In this document: positions 12,408 to 25,051 of the stretch, piece by piece
How the letters are laid out: each line of letters starts with the position of its first letter
Position numbering within the stretch: position 1 is the first letter of the stretch
Origin: Xestospongia bergquistia
Lineage: Eukaryota > Porifera > Demospongiae > Haplosclerida > Petrosiidae
DNA: 64,000 bases
Assembly (NCBI GenBank): GCA_963965975.1
Contig: OZ014423.1
Coordinates: 2,418,001-2,482,000, forward strand
Direction of reading: 5' to 3'
Notes under the pieces: model-generated
Databases searched by the model: none
What the model was told of the DNA's origin: nothing
Seen by the model: only the letters and a program-made list of their open reading frames with translations
Translations under genes and position numbers: made by a program

Positions 12408-15400
12408 TTAATTGATATTATCATTGTCATTATTAGGAGTACTAGTACTGTCTAGTTGACTTTTACAATCTAGACATACTCTAACAGTTTCTTGAAATGC
12501 TGCTGGAGCTTGAGGGAGAGAAAATATGGAGCAATGACTGAGTTGATACTATAAAATCACTGTTGATTAAAAGTAGCTAATGATTCACAAATTTACCAAT
12601 TGAGCCACACCCACTCAAATATAATTAAATATTTATATACATTCAAATATCATTAGTATTGCAATTGATAAAATATGTGCATACAATTAATAATGTCCAT
12701 AGACTCCTTAATAAGGTATTAAGATTAATAAATTAGTATTTGGTATTTATAACTTACATGTAGCTCCTAGTAATGCTCTTGTAACTTTTGCTGAACATGA
12801 TCCACAAACTGTATGTCCACATTTATTACATGGATGCTATAAAGATTAGTAGAATAATCAAATAGTTATTATATATAGTTATTTCAGATGAATAACATCA
12901 AAGATAACATTATAATAGAACACTCTACATATTAAACAAGAGGAGTCATTCAGTACAGGTCACTTAATATATTTGTCTGTCCTAAACTGCTCAGTAGTCA
13001 GTATCATTATCACTATATTTATTATTATATAATACATATGATGTTTACAAAATACAATTAAATTTAATATGATTAAATATATTGAGTCTCTCCTAATATT
13101 AGTAATTGTCATACCTTTCTCTTTAATAGACTAGCAAAGGACGCTTTACATCTGTAACAGTTACCTATGCATAGTACAAGAACATAATGAGGAGCAACTA
13201 TATGTAGAAAACATAAGTAGTGTCTTCTCATTTGGTCTATTCCTTGACTTAATGAAGACATAATGCTCTATAATATTGAAAACAGAGTCTGAGATGCAAT
13301 ACAACATTTTAAGACTGCACAGAGACAAGACTAAGCTCAATAACTGACTATGAGAAGCTTTGCTCTGAGTCTCTGTATAGAAATAAAATACTATTATCCA
13401 GTACATAAATCATTCTGAGTATAGTGTAATGTCTCTATGATATAAGATGGTTTCTCACCTTTATCTTTCTTGTTAGTTTTATCATTCACTATAAATAAAA
13501 CAAGATTATGATATCACATGTGATCATATTTAATAATACCTTAACTAAATCTACTATTAATTGGGTTTACTAAAATTTAGTGATTTTAAAACATTCTAAT
13601 TGATCATGTGTTAATAGTAGACTTAAGGTATATACCATTGACACTATCTCCAGAGCTAGTCAGTTCATCAGGACCAGAATTTGTTGGTGATAATCTGTCA
13701 TTAGTTGAATCAGTTGGGCGAGGTCTGAAGGGAATAGATATAGCTGCAGCTATTGCTGTTGTACTGGGTAAATGACGTTGAGAGATCTGAATAAGAGAGA
13801 GAGAGAGAGAGTGAATGCATTTGTGTGTATGTGTCTCATACTATAATTTTAACTTCATGATAAGTTAAACAAGTATGGCTTAGGAACTTGCTAAAATAAA
13901 TACCAACCATTTCAAATGTTATAGATGCAATCAATGAGACATTTAAGTAGTGTCCACATTAAATTTAGACAGTGTCAATTATTACTTACTTGTCTAGTTA
14001 GTTTCATTCCTAGCAAATAGTTCTTTGCTCTCATAAAAAGGGCTTTAGTTCCTAAAAAGAAAGACAATTACTAATATTCTAGAATATTATATCACCAGTT
14101 TCATCATGACAATATAAAGAACAAGAAAAATAGATAATTATAAAATTCCCTGATGCATTGAGTGAGTGGGTATAAACTATTATAATACCAGGTATATATA
14201 TTCATGATCTGTTTCATACTAATAATCAAAACAAAATCACATTTCTTGTTAAACCAAAATATTGAAACTCATTAGCAAAGAAGTGGACTAGTTTATGATT
14301 TACTAACTAATATAATTGAAATAATCTTACTTTTAACAAAGTATTCATTACAACAGAATATAAATATAATTAGAAAGGAGGAAATAGATGAGACAGATAA
14401 CCACAACATAGATAGAGATACTACTAATAGAAAGAAACAAATACTAGAGAAAGAGAGAGAGAAGAGTAAAAACCAGCAACAATGAAACTATTACTATAGA
14501 CTTGCTTGGTAGATCGTTTAGGATTATCCCACATGTAAATACTACAAAATAATATTTTATAATAATTATTATCATATTGAGGGGCAATAAACTGACCTTC
14601 TTAGTACATCTAAAATATGACCTAATTCTATTAAAGCATCATCAGCTCTTTTAACACTAGTTGTATTAAAGAAACATCAAATCATAAAAATAAAATATTC
14701 TATAAATTACATGTATCTGTAGTCCCTTAACGACTTTTGCCGACTTTTTTCAAATTTAGAATGTGCCTCCTTGATAAATAAAAAAAATCAATATTCATTC
14801 ATCTATCTATCTATCCATCAAGTTAATTGTCATTTATTTACCATTACTTCAGCATCTTCATTAATTAATTTAGGAGAACTACTTGTATTTTCTTTTTTTC
14901 TTCTTCCACCTTGAATATATTGATTACCAGCTAATACAAATATAAACAACACACCACAAAAAGCTGCAATGAGAGCTCCTATAAAACAAGAAGTGATAAA
15001 AATAACAAGTCACTATAGACAGTTGTGATAATGGTGAAACAAAGTGGGACCTGATCAACATTTGAAAGGAGTTTCATATTATTTACTGATACAGAGTTAT
15101 TACTTCATACACACAATCATTTAAATCAGGTCTACCTTTGTTGTACAACTTTTACAAGACATAATTTAATTATCTATTCATTACTATTATGTGTATATGA
15201 TTTTACAACATAATGTATAATGGTGACTACTAATTTGGCTGAGATTAATTTCCTCCATAAACATCCTTTGACTAGAGGATACAAGTAAACAAGAAATGAA
15301 CACCACTAATGTTTCTTCACCTATCAGCTATATGTTAATGAACTATTGACACCTTGTAAGTTAATTATTTGCCAGTATGTACATTTACTTTAAAGTATTT

Positions 15401-16353
15401 TGTATTATATTTGGCATATTATATAGTAATAATTTATAATAACTGACCTCTAGGCACGTTATAAACATGTGTACTTTGTTATTACATAATTTACATTTAG
15501 CTGTCTGACAGTAACATACTCTTATCACTAGTATCCTTCAGTAATGTCTGTTTAATACTTGCTTATTAAAGAGTATAACATTAAGTATAGAATAATTTGA
15601 CTAGATGCCACTAAAATCTTTCCCTCTCTTTCATTTTTTTATCTTCTACAAACCAAATAGGAGCTCCTTTATACTTTTATATAAATCAAACTACTTAATA
15701 TAAAGAGCTCTAGTACAAAGGACATTCAATTTATTATACTGGAATAGGAAAGTACAGCAATAGGAGACATAAATAAAGGAAGCAACTTTTATCTAATTTG
15801 GTACTCCATAGCAATTTACATTAGATATCACTTACTAGGAAATAATACTAATAGACTGAGAGAAATCACAAGACTGAGTGAGACAATGTAGTTTTCCCAT
15901 CTGTGTAGATAACAATAGTTACATAGCAACTATATCATGCTAAATCAGCAATATCATCATAAGTATGAGAGTAATATGCTGCAGTATATTTTTAGATCAA
16001 ATTTTGTACAATGGATATCAATCTATTTCAAAATGTATAATATTACAATGTTCTTTTAAATTTTCATCTATCATTTTAATTTGATGCTAATGGTCCATAG
16101 GTCAATATCTAAACATTAAAGGCAGGGCTTCTAATCAATTAATGGCAATCGTTTTAGGTAGAAAACACTAAATTATCATCACTCTGGGAGTGTCACTGAC
16201 TATAATCTTCACTTCTCACCTTCTAACTCTGCTTATCTCCTCTATTAGTTTACCAAGAGGCCATAGCTGATCTCTTACACGATTATAATGGGTCATAAAA
16301 GACCCTAAATCTAGTACAGAATCGCCTCTCCTATCCAAACTGTCTACTGCCAT
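12408..16353 (-). CDS. Membrane protein with C-terminal FYVE-like zinc finger (protrudin-like layout)
   Basis: Twelve exons join in consistent phase: 16220-16353, 15836-15900, 14842-14978, 14711-14769, 14597-14656, 14474-14541, 13990-14051, 13636-13786, 13459-13488, 13115-13164, 12758-12836, 12408-12508. Total is 996 bases (331 residues plus stop). The start is the first Met at 16353, in MAVDSLDRRGDSVLDLG. Two adjacent hydrophobic segments (YIVSLSLVISLSLLVLF and ALIAAFCGVLFIFVLAG) suggest a membrane hairpin at about residues 48-85. A charged helical region and a Ser/Pro-rich linker follow. The last ~80 residues hold a FYVE pattern: CYRC, KRKHPCNKCGHTVCGSC, then VCLDC. The basic patch differs from the canonical R-R-H-H-C-R, so ordinary PI3P binding is doubtful. 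A membrane hairpin before a FYVE finger recalls protrudin (ZFYVE27) of the ER; orthology is not established. Confidence 0.82.
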
Positions 16354-16871
16354 AACTTTGGTTTAGCCACACCTCTTTCACACGTCACTAATAATTTATT
16401 CATTGATTGCAGGATTTAATAGAATTTCGCGTATAATCAGTTAAGAGCCGATTTATTTCTGTCGACAACTATAGCAGCTAACGATTTCCATTAATTCAGA
16501 TCTATAAATATAAAAAAATTGTATGTATTACAGAGTGAATCGACTTGTAGAATGAGAATTATGTTAGACAGAAATATGGACATAACCTATTGTCATATAT
16601 ATATATAAATCATTTTGGAACTAAACTTGGTGACATAGCTAAAAGAAACATAAGAGCAATTTCAATTTTTTGCGATAGAAGCCACTAAACTGATTGTATA
16701 GTCCTCTAAGTGCATTTTTATTTACTAGTAATGGAAAAATTGGATATTAATATAGAATCCTTCTCTCATCAAGTATATCTCATGTACCTTCATTACAGAG
16801 TTGTAAGTATTAGATAATACATCACAACATGTTTTGACTGGATTCATATCATGTCCAGAAAATAAGTAATC
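16354..16871. other. Spacer between FYVE gene and kinase fragment
   Basis: AT-rich sequence upstream of the FYVE gene start. It should contain that gene's promoter, but no motif is clear and I see no gene here. Confidence 0.5.
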
Positions 16872-17132
16872 ATGTATCATAATCCAGTTTATTCCGCTTC
16901 AGAAGCTGGCGTACCAAAAGACCATTCTCCTGCAATGGATGTTTACAGTTATGGTGTTGTCTTGATTGAAATGATGATCTGTCGTATTCCTGAGGTACCT
17001 CAGAGACAACTTCATATTAACAGTATTCGACAACTATCATTTAAAGCTCTTATTGAACGATGTTTAAATGAGAATCGTAGAGAACATCCAACAATGTCAG
17101 AGATCATAACAGACTTCAATGAAACCATTTAA
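16872..17132 (+). pseudogene. Protein kinase C-lobe fragment
   Basis: A single open stretch ends in a stop at 17130-17132 and holds only the second half of a kinase domain: an activation-loop end (NPVYSASEAG, where a working kinase has A-P-E), subdomain IX (DVYSYGVVLIEMM) and the final helices (LIERCLNENRREHPTMSEII). It has no ATP-binding lobe, HRD or DFG motif, and nothing recognisable upstream joins to it. It is closely related to the end of the pseudogene at 21120-21390. This is probably a duplicated terminal exon. Confidence 0.8.
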
Positions 17133-18129
17133 TAGTACTATACAATACTATAATGTGTGTTATAATTTAGTATATAGTGCAGTTTATTATAATAGTTAGT
17201 TAAGTTATTGTACTATATATGTGTGATCATTATAATAATATTACCATATTTGGATGTTTTGCAGAGAAGTAAATGTATGAATTATTAACTTAGTACAATA
17301 GTTAGTATTTCATTTATAGGTTTAAAATTATTGTTAACATAATCAATACATTTAAAAATCTCTAAATTTTTTATCCTCTTGATATTGAAGATATATTATC
17401 CCAGAAACCAAAAAACACAATGATCTGATAGCTAAAATTGATGAGTGGGAAACAATAGATACTGCATTGAACATCCAGTGATCCTTTTTATTTCTAGTTG
17501 TCTTTAATATCATCAAATGTTGGCTTATAATCCTGGGAAGAGAATGTCAGCTACACAACATCTTTATTTTAGTGATTTAGACAAGTCATGCAGGTCTACC
17601 TGATAGAGTGCAGTTTTAAGAACATATTATAACAGTAATATTTTATGTATCATTAACTGTTACAGTTAATGAACTTATTAGAGTCAGATGTATTAGTATA
17701 CAGTGTATACTAATACATCTGAATCTAATAAGTTATAATAGCTTTGTTTTATGATGGCACTTGTAAGTATTCAATTAAAATAACTGAGACTCATTATTAA
17801 GTGTGTGTCTATTTTGAAAGAAAAGCTGGCTACGTCTAGATCAGGGTTTGACTACATTTATTATAATAGTTATTTATTGTTGTGTGTGTGTGTTGTGTTG
17901 TGTTGTGTTCTACAGATTATTAATTTATGTACCTACAAAGAAGTCAGGTCACTCCATAGTCCCGTCCCCAGACCTACTCGCAAGTGAAAGTAGGTCTGGT
18001 CACACGAGTTGACTTTGTGTAGGACTGTGACGGAGTGTTGGTATGCAATTAGAGATAGTGTGAAATATGAATATTATTAAATTTAAGTAGGTGTGAGTTA
18101 TCATAATAGTCTCAACTCAGATTCACTTA
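17133..18129. other. Spacer with a hairpin and simple TG repeats
   Basis: No gene is visible. It holds an inverted repeat at 17673-17733 and a short TG/TGTTG repeat around 17880-17910. One short open frame (17805-17987) has no domain. Confidence 0.5.
17673..17733. repeat. Inverted repeat, 29-bp arms, 3-base loop
   Basis: Arms 17673-17701 and 17705-17733 pair at 28 of 29 positions around the loop AGT. No flanking target duplication was recognised. It could be a tiny foldback element. Confidence 0.8.
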
Positions 18130-21100
18130 CATGGAATGAACTGTTCCCGAATCCCAACTAATCCAATTGTACGTCCAATGATGAAATCAAACTGTGAGAT
18201 GATATCTCTTACATTCAAGAAAGTGAATTATTTACTTATTGTTGGTGGATTTGGTCCACATCCTACTTCTCCACAACTTGGTGCTCAGTATAATGATATT
18301 TTTGATGTTGTTCGTACTAATGAACATCACTATTATCAGTTATCCAGTGGTAAGAAGATCAATATATCATGTTATCAATACATTATACATCAAGTACAAT
18401 TTTATAACTCTTTGTATTTCAGGTCAGTAGATAGTAAGAGATATTAGTGGAGAACACCCACCTCCTTGTAATGGCTTCACTCTTACATCACTACCAAATA
18501 ACAGAGCTCTGTTATTTGTTGGTTATATTCCTAATGGTTCTAGTAACACTGTGTATATTGCTCAGTGTACAAAGACTGTAGTGGTGAGTATAATAAGTAC
18601 TAAGTAAAAGTATTTAGTTTCTGTGTATTGTGGAGTAATCGAGTTTAAAGTTTGATATTGTTGAATGAACTAAATTTAAAGTATATAATATCTTTATATT
18701 ATTTATTAATGAACAAGTGACTCATTGTTTGTTAATTTTTCTTAAGTCAACTTAGAGGTTATACTGATAACTGAAACATTCTTTTAGTTAACTATAATAG
18801 TGATACCATATTTCCTTGACTAAATGTCACTCTTGAGTAATGGCCAATCTTTGTTATTTCTGTATGTCAATGAAAGTTGTAATTGAATAAATTCTATAAT
18901 GATTGCTTCACAAAATTGTTTATTGTTATGCTGTTTGTCTAAAGTGAACAACAAAAAAAGGAAATGTAATTTCAAAAATATTAGTCAGAACATAGCTGCA
19001 GTTTGAATGATTACTTAAACAATTGAGTTCACCAGGAGGTAATATTTTCTGTCAATGCTTGATCTATCATTTGCTAACTGATATACAAAGTTTAAAAGTA
19101 TTTTTATCAAGAATGTTCAGGCTATATTAATTGAATAATATGTTAACTTGAGTAATATCTACCCAGCACTGGGAGAAGATAAGTGAACCACTTCCCAAAT
19201 CAGTGAATTGGCCTCAGAGTAGATGGGGTCTTGCTACCACTATTGTTATTTTGTTAATAATGATCTAAATGTGATCATGGTGGGTGGAGCTGGTACATTT
19301 GACAGTTGACTATTTAACAAAGACATGGATAAAGGTTAATTACTAGTTATCCTAACACTAACACAAAGTGAGTTAATGTCTATAATCTATAGTATGAGGG
19401 GACATAATAAAGTGTGACTATTAGAACTTTTGACCTCTATAGAAAATTTATATTTGATTGTTTTATATGACCTGGTTTTATATCTGTAGTCCTGACACTA
19501 TAGTATGTTAACATTTATGATAGTATACTCTATTGATATATCTGATTTGCTTATAGTTGTAATTAAGTTATTAATGACTGTACACATAAGTACTTATGTT
19601 CATGTTTTAATGTCTTGTAACATGTCAACTCTACCAGTTCATACAAAGTGATAGTCTGTTACTAGAGTATATGTATCCACTGATGTTACATGTATAATGA
19701 CTAGTTTTGTAGTAATATTATAACATCATTATTATAATGTCATATCGTACACTATATTCCATCTTGTAGCTCACGATACCACAGTCGGTGACTACAAGAA
19801 GGAGCCACTCCCTCTCAGTTTGGAATGTGTCACTGACCACTGTATGGGTAGTACAATTTGGAGGAAGAACAAATCTAAGGAAGGGATCTGAGTTCAATGA
19901 TGCTACAGTAATAGAACTTAGTAAGTACTGTCTGTTGATGATAGTATTTGTTATATAGTACACACACATTATCAGTATTATCACAGTAAGATATAGGAGT
20001 GTTGACACACTAACTGTTTATATTACAAACTAGTCTCATAACTCTCACTGTAGTATGTAATGATGAATAGTGGTATGTAGGAGAGGTATAGTGGAAAATA
20101 TCAATTTAAGCTACTAAAGAAGAGACAAGAAACATCTGTACAAACTTTTGTGAGACATGGACAACCTCAACTTACTGTCCAATCTCCTACAAGTCTTCAA
20201 CCTTCTTCACCATGTTAAGAGTTGCAAAAGAAAGATAGAGAAAGTCAACGTTTAACACAACAATTTGAAGTTACCAATAAAGAGCTACAAGATACCAAAC
20301 AACACCAGATAGATATGACAAGAGCTCTTCGAGATGACCTTCAAACAAAAGAAAGACAACTACATCAACTACATCAGGAACTTCAAGAGAAACAACAAAC
20401 TCAAACTACACTTCAAAATGAACAAAGATTACTTCAACAACATCTACAGGATAGTCAAGAGAGAGAAAGAGTACTACTTCAAGAACGTGATGACCTTCAC
20501 CAAGAACATGATGATTTTCATCAACAACATGACGATATTGAACAAGGTCTTCGTCAACCACTGCTCTTCAACAAAGACAACATACTGTAGCCACTCATCA
20601 ACAACAAGTTCAAAAGTTACAAGAACAGTTCCACTGGGTAGTGAGGAAGGAGGAGACTGAGATGACTGAGGAGATCCTTGGTAAAGGAGGTTGGGGAGAA
20701 GTCATGGTGGCTAAATTTTGTGACCTTAGAGTAGCTAGTAGCTACCAAATGTCTTCATGAAGTTATCCTATCACCATATAACATATTCATTTTTATATGA
20801 GAAATGGAGATTGCTGCTTGAGTACGTCATCCCAACCTTCTCCAGTTCATAAGAGCCACTTATGTGAGTACTTCTTATATCCTTTCAAAACCAATGCCAA
20901 CCCATCTTCGTAAAGAGCTAGAAACTGGTCCTCTACCCTATCATGCTGTTCTGACTATCAGTCAAGATATAGATTGTGGTTTCAACTATCTTCACCTCTT
21001 TAAATCAGACCCAATACTACATAGAGATGTCAGCACTGCTGATGTTCGTTACTGCCAATTGTTGGTGGGTGGAGGGCCAAGGTATCAGACTATGGCTCAG

Positions 21101-21390
21101 CTAATCTTCAACCAATGATTAGTCATACAGTCAATCCAGGTAATCCAGTTTATTCTGCTCCAGAAACTGGTGTACTGAAAGACCATTCTCCTGCAATGGA
21201 TGTTTACAGTTATGGTGTTGTCTTGATCAAAATGATGATCTGAGGTAGCTCAGAGACAACTTCATATTAATAGTACTCAACAACTATCATTTGAAGTTCT
21301 AATTGAACAATGTTTGAAGGAGAATCGTAGAGAACGTCCAACAATGTCAGAGATCATAACAGACTTCAATGAAACCATAATTTAGTAGTG
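18130..21390 (+). pseudogene. Decayed kelch / coiled-coil / protein kinase gene
   Basis: Pieces lie in order on the plus strand. Kelch-repeat segments: 18190-18345 (LLIVGGFGPHPTSP), 18430-18585 (ending at a GT donor), 19155-19310 (WPQSRWG, VIMVGGAG) and 19760-19921 (RRSHSLSVW, VVQFGG). A Gln-rich coiled coil of about 115 residues is at 20222-20580 (QELQEKQQTQTTLQNEQRLL). Then comes a kinase domain with glycine loop GKGGWGEV (about 20680), an HRDV catalytic loop (about 21025), an APE region and DVYSYGVVLI (about 21210). It is broken: a stop at 20216-20218 before the coiled coil, one at 20587-20589 after it, a small insertion shifting frame at the VAIK-lysine region near 20735, and stops near 20798 and 20818. 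Family function is unknown; it was probably a signalling kinase with a kelch propeller. Confidence 0.75.
18590..19150 (+). other. Probable intron within the kelch-kinase pseudogene
   Basis: AT-rich non-coding sequence between two kelch segments. It follows a GT donor after the segment ending KTVV. Nothing else is visible. Confidence 0.4.
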
Positions 21391-21758
21391 AGGTTATTGT
21401 AATAGTTAGTTTAGTTATTGTACTATGTGTGATCATTATAATAATATTACCATATTTGGATATTTGGATTATGTATAGATTTTAGCATATTATAATGAAA
21501 TATTATTATAGCTATTAATGTTATCTTACTAGTGGTAATGTTTTTATTGAACTATCTGATAGAGGAATATAAAGATTATAAACTGGTTTGTCATATTATG
21601 TTGTGTTGTTTGAGGTAATATCTATCACAAGACACTTTACTAATCTACAATTATTATTACACTTAATATCCATTTCCAGCATTAAGAGAGGCGGAGTTTA
21701 GTCATAAGACTATTATAATTAAATTAACCTAATATCGTGGACACGAATAACTTCAAGC

Positions 21759-24036
21759 ATGAAAGTGTTTCGAGGAAGGTTAGTTCACAGTATAAAAGCA
21801 AACGATATTGAAGTGCTTAGTGATGCTCTTATTGGCTATGAAGACAATGGACGGGTATTGCTTTGTTTAGTATAATTAACCTTTACAAAATGTTTGTTTT
21901 ATAATATATAATAGATTATATTTATTGATGATGGAAGAAGTTTGGTTCAGCTACAAAAGAGCTATGGTTTTAATGATAGTGATGTACAAACATTACTACC
22001 AAGGTATGGATAACTGCAATAAAATAATCCATTAATATAGATCTGTTAACTTGTAGTCAGTTCTTGATGCCTGGTTTTGTTGACACACACATTCATGCAC
22101 CACAATATCGATTCACTGGAACTGGATATGACAAGCAACTGTTGGATTGGCTAGAGACATACACTTTTCCCACAGAGACAAAATTCTCAGACACTGCAGT
22201 AGCTCATGAAGTTTATCCTCAAGTAGTGGTCAGTGATACTTACTATATATGTATGATTAATATTTAATCATTTTATAAAACTCAGAGACGTACTCTCTGT
22301 AATGGTACCACTACTGCTAGCTACTTTGCTACCATTCACTTGGAATCTACTAAAGAGTTATGTAAAGTCATTTGTAAGTGTAGTTATAATAGGGATTCAT
22401 GCAATGTTATACACGTCCAATTTCATTAAGCTAAATATGGGCAAAGAGCTTTAGTTGGTAAAGTCAATATGGATTGTCGTTCCCCTCCTAATTACATTGA
22501 GACAACAGAAGACTCAATTCAAGATACCATAGCATTTGTTGATTTTGTAAAGGAAATGAAGGTATATACATATTAATGACAATAGACTTATAATAAATTA
22601 ATTATTTCTCTGTAAAATCTAATTGGTTGTTTAAGTAATCTGTTGAATGTTCACTATAGTTCAGATTATCAAGTTATATGTTGTTCAACAGCTTTCCTGT
22701 CATACAATATAGTGAGAAATATTATAGAATTATCATGGTTTGTTGTGTTTCTTACAGTTTACCTACAGCACTGTCTGTAACAGCTGTGATATAAACTTTT
22801 TAAAAGTTGTCTGCCCCCACCCCCTCATGTCCCCTTTATCAGTTTGTTCAGGACAAACTGCCGGATTTGCCTAAAACCTCTTGGTAGCCCTGATTGGTAC
22901 ATATTGTTATGACAGGAAATATATACACTATTACATCATTAATAAAACTAGACTAGTCTAGCAATATAAATGAAGTAATGGTATATATATGTCACTATCA
23001 CTAGCTATACGTAATATGTTAAGTTAACCAATCAGTCTAAATAGTGAATTGATTTACAGAATCCTCTCATCAAGCCAGTTATTACTCCTCGCTTTTCACC
23101 AACATGTACGGAAACATTGATGAGGCAATTAGCACAAATTGCTACAGAGAAAGATCTACACATTCAAGTAATATTTTATGACATGTTAATAATGTTATCA
23201 TTATATATAATTAGAGTCATTTGTGTGAGCAGTTGAGTGAGATTGACTATACTCTCAATGTTTGTTATCCTAATTATAAGAACTGCACTGAAATATTTGA
23301 TAAAGTTGGAATACTTACTGAGAAAGTATTTAATTAGCATAAAAGCATAAGTAAATTAAAGATTTATTTCATTAAGACATACGTGGCTCATTGTGTTCAT
23401 ATGACAAATGAAGAACTTGAAGTACTAAAAGAAAGAAAAGTTGGCATTGCACATTGTCCTCTCTCAAACTTTTGGTATATTGAATAACTTATTATGTTAA
23501 TTGTAAATTATATTTATGCAGTATTTGCAGTGGTCACATGGATGCCAGAGATAAGTTGTCAAGAGGAATGAAAATAGGACTTGGAACAGGTATTTGATAT
23601 GGAGGTAAATGTTACTAAGTGTTTCTTTCATAGATGTTTCTGGAGGATTTTCAACATCTATTCTTGATGCTATAAGAAATGCTGTACTTGCTTCAAAAAG
23701 TATTTATATCAAGAATGAAGAACAACAACGACAGTCAAAAGAACAGTATAAACAACAATATGATCCTATTACTCTTGATGAAGCTTTTTTTATGGCAACT
23801 CTAGGTGGTGCACAAGGTATAATTCAGTTACTACTATATTTTAAATTGAAATCTATTTAGTTTTGTGTTTAGATGATCAGATAGGAAACTTTCAGGTATT
23901 AACTATTGTTCATGATGACAACACAATAAAAATTGATTGGTTTCTTTATTTAACTAATACATTGTTATTATATACAGTTTATACATATGCAAAAACAAAC
24001 ATAACACTACTAATGTATAATGAATAATGCATTTAG

Positions 24037-24091
<55 letters not shown>

Positions 24092-24485
24092 TTAAATCAA
24101 CCAATCAATTTTTACAATGAATTAACAATTGATATATAGGTTGGCAAGCAGTTTGATGCACTAGTAATTGATACTAAGGCTTCAGAGAATTTTAATATTT
24201 TTCCAGATGATGATTTTAAGGTATTACTAACTGTTATAATAATACTAATAATAACAACTATATACAGGATATATTAAGCAAGTTTTTATATCTTGGTAAG
24301 TCAATGCCAAATATAATGGTCTCGCATTTCAATTAAGCCATTTCATATGCTGTTAATGGGAGGGTACTGTCTACATGTAACTGTTTATACCCTATATAAA
24401 TATCATGATTATATTTATAGGTGATGATCGCAATATTGTACGAGTGTTTGTTGCTGGTCATGAAGTAATCAACAAACTGTTTTGA
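21759..24485 (+). CDS. GDA: Guanine deaminase, copy 1
   Basis: Zinc hydrolase of the amidohydrolase family that deaminates guanine to xanthine. Fourteen exons with matching phases: 21759-21854, 21915-22003, 22057-22228, 22286-22373, 22431-22561, 23060-23167, 23215-23325, 23377-23474, 23522-23589, 23634-23816, 23873-23895, 24140-24220, 24268-24295, 24421-24485. Together 1341 bases, 446 residues, close to the ~454 of the human enzyme. Metal and catalytic residues are present: the HIH of PGFVDTHIHAPQY, His and Glu in SHLCEQLSEID, His in YVAHCVHM and Asp in GLGTDVSGG. The C-terminus matches family blocks (QIGNFQVGKQFDALVID, FLYLGDDRNI). The start is the first Met, and copy 2 shares it. It is convergent with xanthine dehydrogenase, with 566 bp between the stop codons, and the two enzymes act in sequence. 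Confidence 0.93.
22745..22908. mobile_element. Possible hAT-type end in an intron of guanine deaminase copy 1
   Basis: This stretch replaces the sequence found at the matching place in copy 2. Shared sequence resumes at GGTACATATTGTTATGACA. Read on the minus strand its right end is CAGGGCTACCAAGAGG, similar to the end CAGGGCCACTGAGAGG of the hAT element at 43446-44298. No matching left end or target duplication was found, so it is probably a truncated remnant. Confidence 0.4.
24039..24088. repeat. (AT)n microsatellite
   Basis: About 25 AT units in an intron of guanine deaminase copy 1. The same intron of copy 2 has a homologous run at 59507-59548. Confidence 0.95.
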
Positions 24486-25051
24486 AGATTTATTAATATA
24501 AAATTTTAGTAGCAAATCTTTTATATAAAGATAATACAAAGGTGTGAACTAACATGAATTTAATTATTTCCTTAAACACACTATGATTTATGGTATATGG
24601 AATGAAATATACAGTAACTAGCTTGTACAATGAGCATACATGTACAAAAAGGTCTACAGCATTGACAAATGTATTTAGCACAGATTTGAGGTTTTTGAAA
24701 TCTAACCATGCAGTTGTTCATGTACAATGATGCATATTTTGTTTCATCACTTAAAACTTATTTACAACAAATTTAACTTGATATAGATAAACTATATCAA
24801 GATAGCAATATAAGATCAGACCTACAGTCTTTGTACAATCAAATCTATTAATAATTAATATAAAAACTAAAAATTATCTACTTTACTTGTAATATGTATA
24901 CATGTTTTCAAAATCAATCTTTGATAAAGTAAACTAGTCCTAATACTTACAATTAAACTACTAAAACTTTATACTTATAATTATTATGGCACAATGTTCC
25001 AATCATTTTCAATCTTCCCTTTAACCTATTATGACAAAGCATGATAGTATG
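24486..25051. other. Convergent 3' intergenic region
   Basis: This lies between the stops of guanine deaminase 1 and xanthine dehydrogenase 1. The left part (to about 24690) is repeated in inverted form beside guanine deaminase 2 (58200-58400 and 59050-59104). The right part (from about 24775) is repeated at 37190-37467 beside xanthine dehydrogenase 2. Both duplication borders therefore fall in this spacer. Confidence 0.7.

Larger units (their letters stand above)
9046..13050. repeat. Two-unit tandem duplication, about 1.95 kb per unit
   Basis: Unit 1 is about 9046-10990 and unit 2 about 10992-13050. Each unit reads, left to right: 5' end of the IgGFc-EGF gene (9046-9350; 10997-11320), spacer, and 3' end of the FYVE gene (10364-10765 onward; 12326-12836 onward). 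Offsets are about 1946-1962. The intact gene ends are the outer ones (left IgGFc gene, right FYVE gene), and the inner copies are truncated. The central spacer is in opposite orientation in the two units. Confidence 0.8.

Noticed and set aside
13161-13406. Minus-strand open frame of about 81 codons upstream of the FYVE exon
   Set aside because: It lies in the intron between exons 13459-13488 and 13115-13164, whose splice phases fit without it, and it resembles no protein.
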